A stretch of 64,000 nucleotides of DNA. Source: Verrucomicrobiota bacterium. Lineage in GTDB: Bacteria > Verrucomicrobiota > Verrucomicrobiia > Opitutales > UBA953. Positions 54,034 to 62,421 of this stretch are shown piece by piece. Made by a program: the position numbers and the translations under genes. The notes beneath the pieces are model-generated. The model was not told the DNA's origin, made no database searches, and saw only the letters and a list, made by a program, of their open reading frames with translations. The number at the start of each line of letters is the position of its first letter. Position 1 is the first letter of the stretch. The DNA is taken from positions 51,629 to 115,628 of the forward strand of contig JAPLTU010000072.1 of the NCBI GenBank assembly GCA_026397965.1, in the 5' to 3' direction.

Positions 54034-54579
54034 TTAGTTCAGGCCAGGATTTTCGGGAGAATCGATTTCAAGCCGCAACTCCGGGCAATGATGCATGAGT
54101 AGACGCTTCCATAGTTCTTCGCCTTCAAATTCTTCGAACCCGCGCTCAAAGGGGCAAATAATCCAGGCATTAAGACGGAGTTCGTTTTCAAGCTGGCCAG
54201 GTGACCAGCCCGCGTAACCCACGAAGGCAAAGAGCTTGAATTGCCCGGCTTGGGCCAGCACGGCGGCTTCATCCTGCCCAATACCGTAGCGGATCGCCGC
54301 TGGCCCGCGGGCGGAAAATTTCCACCCGCCAAAGGCCATCTTATCCGTCGCCACCGGTCCGGCCAAATGCAACGGCACCCCGGCCAAAGGCGTATCGGAA
54401 AATTCTTTTTGCGCATGGCCGAGTAGCCGACCGAAAGGCCGATTCATGATTACGCCCATCGCCCCCGAAACTTCATCGTGGGAATAAATCAGCACGACGG
54501 TTTCGCGGAAATTATCGTCGCGCAAGGAAGGGTGCGAGACCAGCAAGCGACCAGCCAAAGACTGGAAGCTGTTCGCCAT
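54034..54579 (-). CDS. AlgH/YqgE family protein (UPF0301)
   Basis: A 181-residue protein of the UPF0301 family: GRLLVSHPSLRDDNFRETVVLI and EVSGAMGVIMNRPFGR near the N-terminus, and FAFVGYAGWSPGQLENEL later, are diagnostic. The biochemical role is unknown; in some bacteria it affects alginate or stress responses. It starts one base inside the TAA of the dCMP deaminase gene (TAATG), at the end of a menA - deaminase - algH unit. Confidence 0.93.
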   Translation of the reverse strand: MANSFQSLAGRLLVSHPSLRDDNFRETVVLIYSHDEVSGAMGVIMNRPFGRLLGHAQKEFSDTPLAGVPLHLAGPVATDKMAFGGWKFSARGPAAIRYGIGQDEAAVLAQAGQFKLFAFVGYAGWSPGQLENELRLNAWIICPFERGFEEFEGEELWKRLLMHHCPELRLEIDSPENPGLN

Positions 54580-55055
54580 TAGCCGCCGAGATGCGTGACC
54601 TTGACCTTCGCCTGGGCGAATAATTCCGCCACCAAGGGGTCATTCTTATAATCATGACGGTATCGCACCTCCGTGATGCCGGCCGCCGCCAGGATTTTCG
54701 TGCAATTGACGCAAGGAAAGTGTGTCACGTAACAGATTGTATCCTGAAGAGAGACCCCGCGCTTGGCCGCATCCGCCACGGCGTTCTGCTCGGCATGCAC
54801 GGTGGCGAGTTCGTGGCCAGCGCGGACATGCGAGTCATGTGGTGCGCCCGGCAGGAAGCCGTTGTAGCCGGCGGCCACGAGGCGGTTCGGGTGCTTGCCG
54901 GTCGAAACAATGATACAGCCCACGTGCAAACGCTCGCAACTGGAACGAGAGCTGACCAAGACCGCCGTCGCCATGAAATATTCGTCCCACGAAGGCCGCG
55001 CGGCGGCATGGACGAGGTCTTCGAGCTGACCAGCGAGTGACGGTGGCTTATTCAT
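54579..55055 (-). CDS. dCMP deaminase family protein
   Basis: A 158-residue zinc-dependent deoxycytidylate deaminase, feeding dUMP to thymidylate synthesis. The zinc site is HAEQNAV with Glu as general acid-base and PCVNCTK for the two Cys; YNGFLPGAPH matches the dCMP deaminase substrate loop. ATG 55055 was chosen because it overlaps the menA stop by exactly 4 bases (ATGA). The frame extends 18 codons upstream into menA. Confidence 0.9.
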   Translation of the reverse strand: MNKPPSLAGQLEDLVHAAARPSWDEYFMATAVLVSSRSSCERLHVGCIIVSTGKHPNRLVAAGYNGFLPGAPHDSHVRAGHELATVHAEQNAVADAAKRGVSLQDTICYVTHFPCVNCTKILAAAGITEVRYRHDYKNDPLVAELFAQAKVKVTHLGG

Positions 55056-55984
55056 CGCCCAAAAATATTGCTGGAAGTGGCCCAGCCAAGGCAAGTGGCA
55101 GTTACGCACAACAACCCGACCAGCAGAAGCAAGAGGGCGGAACGGGCCAAGAATGGGACGAAATCAAGGGGTGCTTGCGCCTTACGGAAAAGCCAATGCT
55201 GCCATAGGCCAAGGGGGAGAAGTAACCCGACCACCCAGCCGAAAACGAGCGTCAAACAGCCCAGCCCGACCAGAATATTAAAGGCATGCAGGTTCTTGGC
55301 GAAACCATAGCCAAAGCGAACGACCGTCGTACGCTTACCAGCCAATGTATCTGTTTCCTTATCCCGGGCGTTATTAGCCAATAAAATATTGTCCGCCAAG
55401 AGCCCCAGGCCCAAGCCAGCCAGTAAAGCCGGAGACCATGGGACGTGAGAACCATTTCCCATCGGCGAAGTGTGCAAAGTATACACCGTCAAAGTCGTCG
55501 CTTGAATACCGAAGCACCCCACCACGAAAATATCGCCCAATCCTAAATAAGCCAAAGGCAGCGGGCCCAAGGTATAACCCAAAGCAAGGACCAGCGCCAG
55601 ACTACCGGCAAGAAAGAGGACAGGTTGACGCAACCCGAGCGGGGTGCCGGCAAGAAAAGCAAGGGCACAGGCCAGGGCAATCGCCCAGCGCATCGCAAAA
55701 GCCGAAATCAAGCCGTTTGAAACGGCACGCCGTGGCCCGATGCGCGCGACGTTATCGGCGCCCCGCAACGCATCGCCGAGATCGTTCGCGAAATTACTGG
55801 CGATCTGCGCGCCGAGGGCAAAACCGAGGCAACAGCCTAACGTGAGAACCTCATCACAGGAGAAACCAACGGGGCCATGATGAGCCTCATTCCAATATAC
55901 CGCCCCACCCACGGCCACGGGAACAGCGGCAGCCACCAAAGTCTTGGGGCGGCAGGCATCGATCCAGGAACGAAGTGAAGCCAT
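55052..55984 (-). CDS. menA: 1,4-dihydroxy-2-naphthoate prenyltransferase
   Basis: A 310-residue UbiA-superfamily membrane enzyme that attaches the polyprenyl tail in menaquinone synthesis. The two Asp-rich motifs are NFANDLGDALRGAD and DNILLANNARDKETD. About 8-9 hydrophobic helices. The menaquinol made through this step is the expected substrate of ActC/ActF in the respiratory operon. First gene of the menA - deaminase - algH unit. Confidence 0.93.
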   Translation of the reverse strand: MASLRSWIDACRPKTLVAAAVPVAVGGAVYWNEAHHGPVGFSCDEVLTLGCCLGFALGAQIASNFANDLGDALRGADNVARIGPRRAVSNGLISAFAMRWAIALACALAFLAGTPLGLRQPVLFLAGSLALVLALGYTLGPLPLAYLGLGDIFVVGCFGIQATTLTVYTLHTSPMGNGSHVPWSPALLAGLGLGLLADNILLANNARDKETDTLAGKRTTVVRFGYGFAKNLHAFNILVGLGCLTLVFGWVVGLLLPLGLWQHWLFRKAQAPLDFVPFLARSALLLLLVGLLCVTATCLGWATSSNIFGR

Positions 55985-56023
55985 CTTTCAGGAAGATTGC
56001 GGGAGTCTTGCAAAAGATGAAAA

Positions 56024-56055
56024 CAAAAAAAGCCCCAGATTTCTGGGGCTTTTTG
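56024..56055. terminator. bidirectional intrinsic terminator
   Basis: Six or more A, GCCCCAGA, TT, TCTGGGGC, five T. A near-perfect 14-bp palindrome just downstream of the pseudopilin stop, also facing menA. Confidence 0.9.
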
Positions 56056-56072
56056 AAGGGAACAACCGACGA

Positions 56073-56795
56073 TTAGTTCTGCGAGCAAAGAGCCGCCGTC
56101 GTCGGAATCGCGTCCTTATAACTGGCCGAAGGAGATCCGTCGGTGGTCTTGACGAAATAGCCCGTACCCGTGATAGCCGTATCAGAAACCCAAGCCACGT
56201 GACCGTCGCCGTAAGCGATATGACCACCTTCAGCACCCCACACAGAGTCTGCAGCTCCCGTTCCTGCGGCTGGCCAAGTACCGTCCGTCTTCAACCCGCG
56301 AGACCAAGCCAAGGGCGTGGTTACGCTGCCTACTAACGAACGAGAAGTTGGAGTATAAACATCCCAAGCAGACTTACCTTGAGTGAAGCCTGTGGCGAAA
56401 GTTGCGTTGATGGTGACCACCGTACCGGTCTTGGTGATGACATTCTTAGGCATCAACGTGATAGTGTCAGCAGCTGGATCGGCATCGACGAACCATAGTT
56501 CACCGGAGTCCAAGGAAGCACCGTCAGCCAAAATCGCGGCGTAACCAGAAATGCTGGTCGATTGAGTCTTACCCGAGGACCAAGAGCCCGTGGCGATGTT
56601 CTTGGTGCCACCAGCCCAGTTCATGTAACCTTGGCCAATAGAACGAACCTTGTTCAAGGCGCTGTTCTTTTTGGCTGAGCGCATGACGCCCTGGACACCA
56701 GGGAAGAGCACAGCGGCCAAGATGCCGATAATGGCGATAACGGTCAGAAGCTCGATGAGCGTAAAACCTTTGCGGTGACGAATAGGAGTATTCAT
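56073..56795 (-). CDS. type II secretion-like pseudopilin
   Basis: A 240-residue prepilin. The type IV leader is short and basic (MNTPIRHRKG), with the cleavage site before FTLIELLTVIAIIGILAAVLF, split here as FTLIELLTVI AIIGILAAV. The globular part ends in a WGAEGGHIAYGDGHVAW motif, similar to the HxGDGH motif of planctomycete/verrucomicrobial DUF1559-type prepilins. It is probably part of a PVC secretion or surface-fibre system, not adjacent here. Secretion partners are not in the window. Confidence 0.88.
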   Translation of the reverse strand: MNTPIRHRKGFTLIELLTVIAIIGILAAVLFPGVQGVMRSAKKNSALNKVRSIGQGYMNWAGGTKNIATGSWSSGKTQSTSISGYAAILADGASLDSGELWFVDADPAADTITLMPKNVITKTGTVVTINATFATGFTQGKSAWDVYTPTSRSLVGSVTTPLAWSRGLKTDGTWPAAGTGAADSVWGAEGGHIAYGDGHVAWVSDTAITGTGYFVKTTDGSPSASYKDAIPTTAALCSQN

Positions 56796-56865
56796 GGGTG
56801 GGGAGGGGTATCTGTTAGATTAGGGCTATGAGAAGGGTTGGAAAGTGAAAAAGTGCGGAAAGAAC

Positions 56866-58119
56866 TCAGTAGGGCAAGGGGAATCGGGCACAAAGGGCGG
56901 TCGCGATGGCCTGCCCTTCCGCAATCCTCTCGAGGCTCTGAGGATCGGAGAGCACGATAGAGATCGCCCGGGCGATTTCCTTCATCTCTGTCTCTTTCAT
57001 TCCGCGTGAAGTCACCGCTGCGGTTCCCACACGGATACCGCTGGCTTGGAACGGGCTACGCGTTTCATCGGGAACGGTGTTCTTATTTGTCGTAATGTGC
57101 GCAGCGTCCAAAGCGAGCTGCGCTTCTTTGCCTGTGACATTTGGGTGACTCTTACGCAAATCAATCAAGCTCAGGTGATTGTCGGTGCCGCCGCTAATCA
57201 GTCCAAAACCTAAGGCGACAAGAGCGTCGGCTATGGCCTTAGAGTTCGCGACAACTTGACGGGCGTAATCCTTAAAATCTGCCGTAGCACATTGGCCAAA
57301 ACAAACCGCCTTGGCGGCGATCACATGTTCGAGCGGGCCGCCTTGGGCGCCGGGGAAAACCGAGGCATCGATAGCCTTCGCAAACTCGGCCTTACAAAGA
57401 ATCAAGCCGCCGCGCGGACCACGCAGCGTCTTGTGCGTCGTGGTGGTCACGAAATCGGCGTGAGGAATCGGCGAAGGATGAACCCCCGCCGCCACCAGGC
57501 CGGCGATGTGGGCGATGTCCGCCAACAAGAGAGCGCCGTTTTCTTTGGCGATTTTTCCGAAACGAGCGAAGTCGATTTCACGGGCATAGGCCGAGGCGCC
57601 GACGGTGATCATCTTCGGCTTCTCGCGCTTCGCCATTTCTTCCACTTCGTTGTAATTGATTCGGCCGTCCGCGCCGACGCCGTAATGCACAGCGGTGTAA
57701 AGTTTGCCGGAAAAATTTGCGGCGTTGCCGTGCGTCAGGTGTCCGCCGTGCGAAAGATTCATGGTAAGAATCTTATCGCCTGGCTTGAGCGTCGCGAAAT
57801 AGACGGCCGCATTCGCCTGACTACCGGAGTGCGGCTGGACGTTCGCATGATCGGCGCCGAAAAGGGCCTTCGCGCGATCGATTGCCAATTGCTCGATGGC
57901 GTCGACGACTTCGCAACCACCATACCAGCGTTTGCCGGGATAACCTTCGGCATACTTGTTGGTCAGCACGCTACCCTGAGCTTCCATGATGGCTGGGAGG
58001 GTGAAATTCTCTGACGCGATCAGCTCGAGGTGCGTTTGCTGACGCTTAAGCTCCGCCTTGATGAGGCGATCGATTTCCGGATCGAGTTGAGCGAGAGGGG
58101 TGCGGGTGATGGCGGCCAT
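56866..58119 (-). CDS. glyA: serine hydroxymethyltransferase
   Basis: Converts serine and tetrahydrofolate to glycine and methylene-THF. The 417-residue PLP enzyme has [28 protein letters not shown], the PLP-Lys region [15 protein letters not shown] and [13 protein letters not shown]. Full length. It is downstream of the phosphatase and rpiB genes, whose order phosphatase-rpiB-glyA matches Bacillus ywlE-ywlF-(ywlG)-glyA. Its product glycine feeds the purD reaction encoded 1 kb upstream. Confidence 0.98.
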   Translation of the reverse strand: MAAITRTPLAQLDPEIDRLIKAELKRQQTHLELIASENFTLPAIMEAQGSVLTNKYAEGYPGKRWYGGCEVVDAIEQLAIDRAKALFGADHANVQPHSGSQANAAVYFATLKPGDKILTMNLSHGGHLTHGNAANFSGKLYTAVHYGVGADGRINYNEVEEMAKREKPKMITVGASAYAREIDFARFGKIAKENGALLLADIAHIAGLVAAGVHPSPIPHADFVTTTTHKTLRGPRGGLILCKAEFAKAIDASVFPGAQGGPLEHVIAAKAVCFGQCATADFKDYARQVVANSKAIADALVALGFGLISGGTDNHLSLIDLRKSHPNVTGKEAQLALDAAHITTNKNTVPDETRSPFQASGIRVGTAAVTSRGMKETEMKEIARAISIVLSDPQSLERIAEGQAIATALCARFPLPY

Positions 58120-58180
58120 GAGAAGTTAAGAAATGAGGGCAAAAATAAGAAGCAAGCGTGGCAACGGAAAAGGGGCCGAG

Positions 58181-58627
58181 TTATCCACAGGATTCGATCT
58201 TATCCACCCGCCGGGCATGCCGACCGCCTTCGAAATCGGCGGCCAAAAAGGCCTCGGCGCAAGCGAGGGCGAGTTTGAAATCGACGTATTTTGCTCCAAA
58301 ACAGAGTACGTTAGCATCGTTATGCTGACGGCTTAAACCAGCGGCATCAACCGTCTGGACCAAAGCCGCCCGGATACCGGCCACTTTATTGGCGGCGATG
58401 GAAATCCCCACGCCGGTGGTGCAGATTAGAAAGCCGAATTTGGCGCGACCCGAAACCACGTCGGCACCCACGGCTTGGGCGTAATCCGGGTAGTCGCACG
58501 ACGCCTCCGTTTCGGTACCGCGATCAAGGATGGTATGCCCTTGGGTCTTCAACGCGGCAATCAATTCGCGACGCAGGGCAAATCCGCCGTGATCACTGCC
58601 AAAGGAGAGGGTTGAAGCGTGGGTCAT
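58181..58627 (-). CDS. rpiB: ribose-5-phosphate isomerase B
   Basis: Interconverts ribose 5-phosphate and ribulose 5-phosphate. The 148-residue protein starts LSFGSDHGGFALRRELI, typical of RpiB, with the catalytic Cys loop in LICTTGVGISIAANKV and RQHNDANVLCFGAKYV. It overlaps the phosphatase gene by 4 bases (ATGA). It is a supplier of ribose phosphate for PRPP and purines, fitting its place next to purD and glyA. Confidence 0.95.
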   Translation of the reverse strand: MTHASTLSFGSDHGGFALRRELIAALKTQGHTILDRGTETEASCDYPDYAQAVGADVVSGRAKFGFLICTTGVGISIAANKVAGIRAALVQTVDAAGLSRQHNDANVLCFGAKYVDFKLALACAEAFLAADFEGGRHARRVDKIESCG

Positions 58628-59109
58628 GGGGAAATAATCTGGTGCAGAAACTCAAGCAGCGATGGCACGGCTTCAACCATGGAATCTCGGCACTCTTCAT
58701 AATCGCGGTAACCACCGCCAAAAGGGTCCGCAACCCCCCGAGGGACCTCCGTCTTCATGACATCGCGCAAGAGCATGACATGCTCCGGCAGGCGATCGAA
58801 GCGCGCATGGAGGGCGGCCAAGTGCGATTCCGTCATGCCAAAAATCACCAAGCTACGATCGACTTCCGCCTGGGTGAGCAACTGGCTGCGATGGTCGCTG
58901 ATATCGAGGCCGATACGGGCCATAGCCTTAACTGAATTCGCCGAGGCCGAATCGCCTGCATAGGCCGCCAAGCCGCCGGAGACTACTTTTAATTTTTCAA
59001 GTCCGCCGCCGCGCTTCGTCATTGCCGCACGCAGCAACCCTTCGGCCATCGGGCTACGACAGGTGTTTCCTGTGCAGACAAACGTCACGGTATCGCGCTC
59101 CACGGCCAT
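58624..59109 (-). CDS. low-molecular-weight phosphatase, YwlE-like (protein-arginine phosphatase candidate)
   Basis: A 161-residue LMW-PTP fold protein with the P-loop VCTGNTCRSPMAEG and the general acid in ADPFGGGYRDYEEC. Position 4 of the loop is Thr (CTGNTCR), as in Bacillus YwlE where this Thr selects phospho-arginine over phospho-tyrosine; ordinary LMW-PTPs have Ile or Leu (CxGNxCR). Followed by rpiB and glyA, as in Bacillus. No McsB-type arginine kinase is in the window, so the substrate is inference. Confidence 0.85.
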   Translation of the reverse strand: MAVERDTVTFVCTGNTCRSPMAEGLLRAAMTKRGGGLEKLKVVSGGLAAYAGDSASANSVKAMARIGLDISDHRSQLLTQAEVDRSLVIFGMTESHLAALHARFDRLPEHVMLLRDVMKTEVPRGVADPFGGGYRDYEECRDSMVEAVPSLLEFLHQIISP

Positions 59110-59147
59110 AGTCTTAGGATGCGGGAGAACCTCCGAGGTTCAAGAGT

Positions 59148-60446
59148 TCAAAGCACCCCGTCGCGCCGTAATTGCCGATAACCGATATCGCGGCGGTAAT
59201 GACAGCCTTCAAAATGAATCTGGGGCACGACGGAGTAGGCCCGCTCAGCGGCTTCGGCCAAGGTCTTCCCATGCGCCACCACGCCTAAGACCCGACCCCC
59301 AGTGGTCACAATCTGTCCGCCAGGGAGGCGCCTAGTGCCACCATGGACGATATCCACCCCTTCGGGAAGCTGGGTCGGCAGGGAAATGACATCTCCTTTA
59401 CGGATTTCACCCGGATAACCACCCGCCGCCAAGACGACAATAATCGTGGCACCCGGACGAAGTTTGACGGCCGATGCCTTAAAACGCCCCAAGGCGATAT
59501 CTTCCATGATTTGTACCGGGTCCGTTTCGAGCGAGGGCATCAGGACTTGGCATTCGGGGTCACCAAAGCGCACGTTAAATTCGACGACCCGCGGCCCAAT
59601 CGAAGTCACCATGATACCGACGTAAAGCGTACCGCGATAATCAATCCCATCCGCTTTCAATCCGCGCAAAGTAGGCTCAATGATTTCTGCCCGCAGACGA
59701 CGTTCCCCTTCGGCGGTGACGACCGTGGTAGGCGCATAAGCACCCATCCCGCCCGTGTTCAAACCCGTATCCCCTTCGCCGACGCGCTTGTGATCCTGGC
59801 TCGGCGGCAGCATCAGATAATCCTCTCCGCAAACCATCAGCATGATGGAAGCTTCTTCGCCCTGCATGAATTCTTCGATGACAACTTCGTCACCCGAGGC
59901 GCCGAAAATCTTGGCCTCCATCATCGCGCGCAACGCAGCCTCGGCTTCCGCATGGGTCAATGCAATCACGACACCCTTCCCTGCCGCCAGACCAGATGCC
60001 TTGATCACGATGGGGACGGGTTGTTGACGAACATAAGCCAAAGCGGGTTCCAACGCATTAAAAGTGGCCGAGGCCGCCGTCGGGATTTTATGACGGAAAA
60101 GAAAATCCTTAGTGAAGGCCTTGCTGGCTTCCAATCGTGCCCCCGCTGCTCTTGGCCCGTAAGCCGGGATGCCCGCGTCCTCCAAGGCATCGACGACCCC
60201 AGCCGCCAGCGGCACCTCCGGCCCCACAATCACAAAATTCGTCCCCGTTCGGCGGACAAGCTCCAGCACGGCGGCGGAGTTATTAACATCGACCGCCACG
60301 CACTCAGCTTCCAACGCCATCCCGCCGTTCCCGGGAGCCACGCGGACGTGCGCAACGCGCGGACTGCGCAAGCAGGCTTTAAGCAAAGAGTGTTCCCGGC
60401 CGCCTGAGCCAAGGATCAGAACATCGAGTTTTCCCTGCGTTGCCAT
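59148..60446 (-). CDS. purD: phosphoribosylamine-glycine ligase
   Basis: Second step of purine synthesis, joining phosphoribosylamine and glycine with ATP. The 432-residue ATP-grasp protein has ILGSGGREHSL near the N-terminus, KASGLAAGKGV in the ATP-binding lobe, LMPPSQDHKRVGEGDTGLNTGGMGAY and a C-terminal RFGDPECQVLMP. Full length. It starts the purD - phosphatase - rpiB - glyA run; a gap of 38 bases separates it from the phosphatase gene. Confidence 0.98.
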   Translation of the reverse strand: MATQGKLDVLILGSGGREHSLLKACLRSPRVAHVRVAPGNGGMALEAECVAVDVNNSAAVLELVRRTGTNFVIVGPEVPLAAGVVDALEDAGIPAYGPRAAGARLEASKAFTKDFLFRHKIPTAASATFNALEPALAYVRQQPVPIVIKASGLAAGKGVVIALTHAEAEAALRAMMEAKIFGASGDEVVIEEFMQGEEASIMLMVCGEDYLMLPPSQDHKRVGEGDTGLNTGGMGAYAPTTVVTAEGERRLRAEIIEPTLRGLKADGIDYRGTLYVGIMVTSIGPRVVEFNVRFGDPECQVLMPSLETDPVQIMEDIALGRFKASAVKLRPGATIIVVLAAGGYPGEIRKGDVISLPTQLPEGVDIVHGGTRRLPGGQIVTTGGRVLGVVAHGKTLAEAAERAYSVVPQIHFEGCHYRRDIGYRQLRRDGVL

Positions 60447-60482
60447 ACCCTTAGTTGTGAGGGACTAGCGTCGAATTGGAAC

Positions 60483-60516
60483 ACAAAACAGGACCGGCTC
60501 ATTTCTGAACCGGTCC
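60483..60516 (-). terminator. intrinsic terminator after tRNA-Leu(GAG)
   Basis: On the minus strand GGACCGG, a 12-base loop, CCGGTCC, then TGTTTTGTG: a 7-bp GC stem with a T-rich tail just past the tRNA 3' end. Confidence 0.8.
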
Positions 60517-60525
60517 AGCCTAAAT

Positions 60526-60609
60526 TGGTGCTCAGGCCGGGACTTGAACCCGGACACCTTGCGGCACATGCACCTCAAGCATGCGTGTCTGCCATTCCAC
60601 CACCTGAGC
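60526..60609 (-). tRNA. tRNA-Leu (anticodon GAG)
   Basis: An 84-base class II tRNA with an encoded CCA. The acceptor stem is GCTCAGG/CCTGAGC, identical to that of tRNA-Leu(CAG) at 35391. The anticodon loop reads TTGAGGT with GAG at 60574-60576 (plus strand CTC). GGGTTCAAGTCC forms the T-arm. Confidence 0.96.
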
Positions 60610-60714
60610 AATAAAGGAAAGTGGAAGTTGGAAGACCCCGGCCACGGTGCAAGAAAAAAGCGATTGTTCCAACGCTTGCCAAGCGGACTTCTTTCCCAAA
60701 GAACCTAGTCCTCC

Positions 60715-62142
60715 ATGTCCACCGACCCGGCCGAAAACAACCCTCCTCAGGAAAAGTCCTTTGAACTGGACCTCTCCTCCCTTGGTTTTGGCCCATCCTG
60801 GGTCAGCGGACCAGCTGAGAAGGTAAGCTCCGGCAATGGCGGACCACGTCGTGATGGCGAACGTCCGCGTTTCAGCGATGGCCCGGGCGGAGAACGTCGG
60901 GGCCCTCCGCGCGATGGCCAAAGCCGCGGCCCTTCCCGTGATGGTCCCGGCGGCCCCCGTCGCGATGACCGTCGCAGCGATCCGCGCGGAGATTCGCGCG
61001 GCCAACGCCCATGGCAGGATGATGCTCCTCAATTCCGTCCGGTCGTCGCCTCGGCGTTTTTCCCGGACGATACGAAGTTTGAAATTCTCGGCGGCGCGAT
61101 GAAGAAGAGCAAGATGACCTACGAGCTCTTCGAGGTCGCCCGTTTGATCTTAGACAAAGAAGACCGCCTCTCCATCGTCATCCGTCACCTCGACGCTGAC
61201 GTCCGCCCTGACGCCCTACTCGCAGTCTCGCTCCCAGACGGCCACCCGTTCCTCACCGAAGCCGAAGCGGTTTCGCACGTGATGTCGCGCCACCTCGATA
61301 AATTCTTCGAGGTCGTCGAAGTCGAAGTCGAAGCTCCCAAGGGTTCTTTCCTAATGGTCGCGAAGTGTCGCGAGACCGGCAAGTTGCTCGGCGCACCGAC
61401 CCACCACAGCTACCAACGCAATCTGCGCGAACACCACGCACGTCATTGCCCCAACGTCCCGTTTGATCGCTTTAAAGGCGGGCTGGAGATGATTCGCGAA
61501 CAGGAGTCGATCGACGCTTGGCTCAAATCCATGTCGACGCGGAGCGAGTACGCTCCGAAGGATCGCAAAGAAGGTGAACCGGAACGCCTCGAATCCATCG
61601 ACGCCGCGCGCGGCTTCTTGCTGGCCTTCCGTAAAGACCAAGTCGTCAAACTACATCCGTGGATCCGTTTCGCCGGCCGCTTACTCGAGGAATTAAATCC
61701 TGGACCCCTCCGTGACTCCGTGCGTTTTGCCCTCGAAAATCAACGCGTCTTCCCTCTCGACACCGCCAACGGCATCCGCGGCCGCCTCCGTAAGGAAGGC
61801 TTCCATCTTTATAAGAAGGGCTCGAAGGGCATCACCTACGCGTGCTCCGTCCGCCGCCGCTGCCGCGACCCTAAGGCCACCTTCAGCGATTCAATGGCCA
61901 AGATCTTCGACGCTCTCGACCGCAAACCAGCCCAACACGCCAAGGACATCGTGCTTTCGATTGCTGGCGAACAAGCGGAAGACGCGGCCAAGACGGCAGT
62001 CCTCGCAGACCTCAGCTTCTTGATCGGCGAAGGCTATATCGCCAATTTACCCGACGGCCGCCTCTTCGCCCAACCCATCCTCAGCTCGCAAGCTCAGGCC
62101 AAGGAAGAAGCCGCGAACGACGACGCTTCGGAGGAGAAGTAA
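60715..62142 (+). CDS. protein with RG-rich N-terminal tail, function unknown
   Basis: A 475-residue protein of no family I recognise. Residues about 40-100 are low complexity, rich in Gly, Arg, Pro and Asp with repeats of GGPRRDG type, like RNA-binding RGG tails. The rest is folded: a Phe-rich start (VVASAFFPDDTKFEILGG) leads into an alpha/beta region (about 105-230), a His-rich segment (THHSYQRNLREHHARHCPN), and helical domains containing VFPLDTANGIRGRLRKEGFHLYKKG and a winged-helix-like C-terminus (LADLSFLIGEGYIANLPDGRLF). The tail plus a possible wing suggests nucleic-acid binding. It begins about 105 bases from the divergent tRNA-Leu. Confidence 0.65.
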   Translation: MSTDPAENNPPQEKSFELDLSSLGFGPSWVSGPAEKVSSGNGGPRRDGERPRFSDGPGGERRGPPRDGQSRGPSRDGPGGPRRDDRRSDPRGDSRGQRPWQDDAPQFRPVVASAFFPDDTKFEILGGAMKKSKMTYELFEVARLILDKEDRLSIVIRHLDADVRPDALLAVSLPDGHPFLTEAEAVSHVMSRHLDKFFEVVEVEVEAPKGSFLMVAKCRETGKLLGAPTHHSYQRNLREHHARHCPNVPFDRFKGGLEMIREQESIDAWLKSMSTRSEYAPKDRKEGEPERLESIDAARGFLLAFRKDQVVKLHPWIRFAGRLLEELNPGPLRDSVRFALENQRVFPLDTANGIRGRLRKEGFHLYKKGSKGITYACSVRRRCRDPKATFSDSMAKIFDALDRKPAQHAKDIVLSIAGEQAEDAAKTAVLADLSFLIGEGYIANLPDGRLFAQPILSSQAQAKEEAANDDASEEK

Positions 62143-62171
62143 GCGCGAAAGCGCGCAGCGCCTTCGAGGGA

Positions 62172-62234
62172 ACTGGGGCGCCACCACGTGATGCCCTTTT
62201 TATTTATGGTAGGGCTGACCACCCTTGGTCAGCC
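62172..62234. repeat. dispersed palindromic repeat (CACCACGTG and GGTCAGCC hairpin)
   Basis: CACCACGTG at 62173-62181 recurs at 42234-42242 upstream of the similar palindromes. GGCTGACC (62213-62220), a 6-base loop, GGTCAGCC (62227-62234) is a perfect 8-bp hairpin. Confidence 0.6.
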
Positions 62235-62240
62235 GCGCGT

Positions 62241-62370
62241 TCAGGTAGGGGCGCGACTGCGTGGCGTCCGTTCGAGACTGTAGACGGCAGTAATCGGGAC
62301 TTAGCTCAGCTCGGCTGTCCTTCGGATATGCCGGCGCAAACGGACGCGACGCAGTCGCGCCCCTACCTGA
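62241..62370. repeat. 130-bp element with 32-bp terminal inverted repeats
   Basis: The left arm 62241-62272 (TCAGGTAGGGGCGCGACTGC and on) and the right arm 62338-62370 match as inverted repeats with one mismatch, enclosing about 65 bases with no coding frame. The arms share GGTAGGGGC and GCAGTCGCGCCCC with 42245-42333. A non-coding MITE-like or REP-derived element is plausible, though target-site duplications were not confirmed. Confidence 0.75.
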
Positions 62371-62394
62371 AGACCCTTTGCCCCCGTGTCCCCT

Positions 62395-62421
62395 GGAAAT
62401 AAGAGCTTCGCTCTTATTTCC
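62395..62421. terminator. perfect hairpin overlapping the glycosyltransferase stop
   Basis: GGAAATAAGAGC, a 3-base loop (TTC), GCTCTTATTTCC: a perfect 12-bp stem at the 3' end of the glycosyltransferase gene. The stop codon (TTA on plus) lies inside it. There is no T-run, so termination is not certain. Confidence 0.5.
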
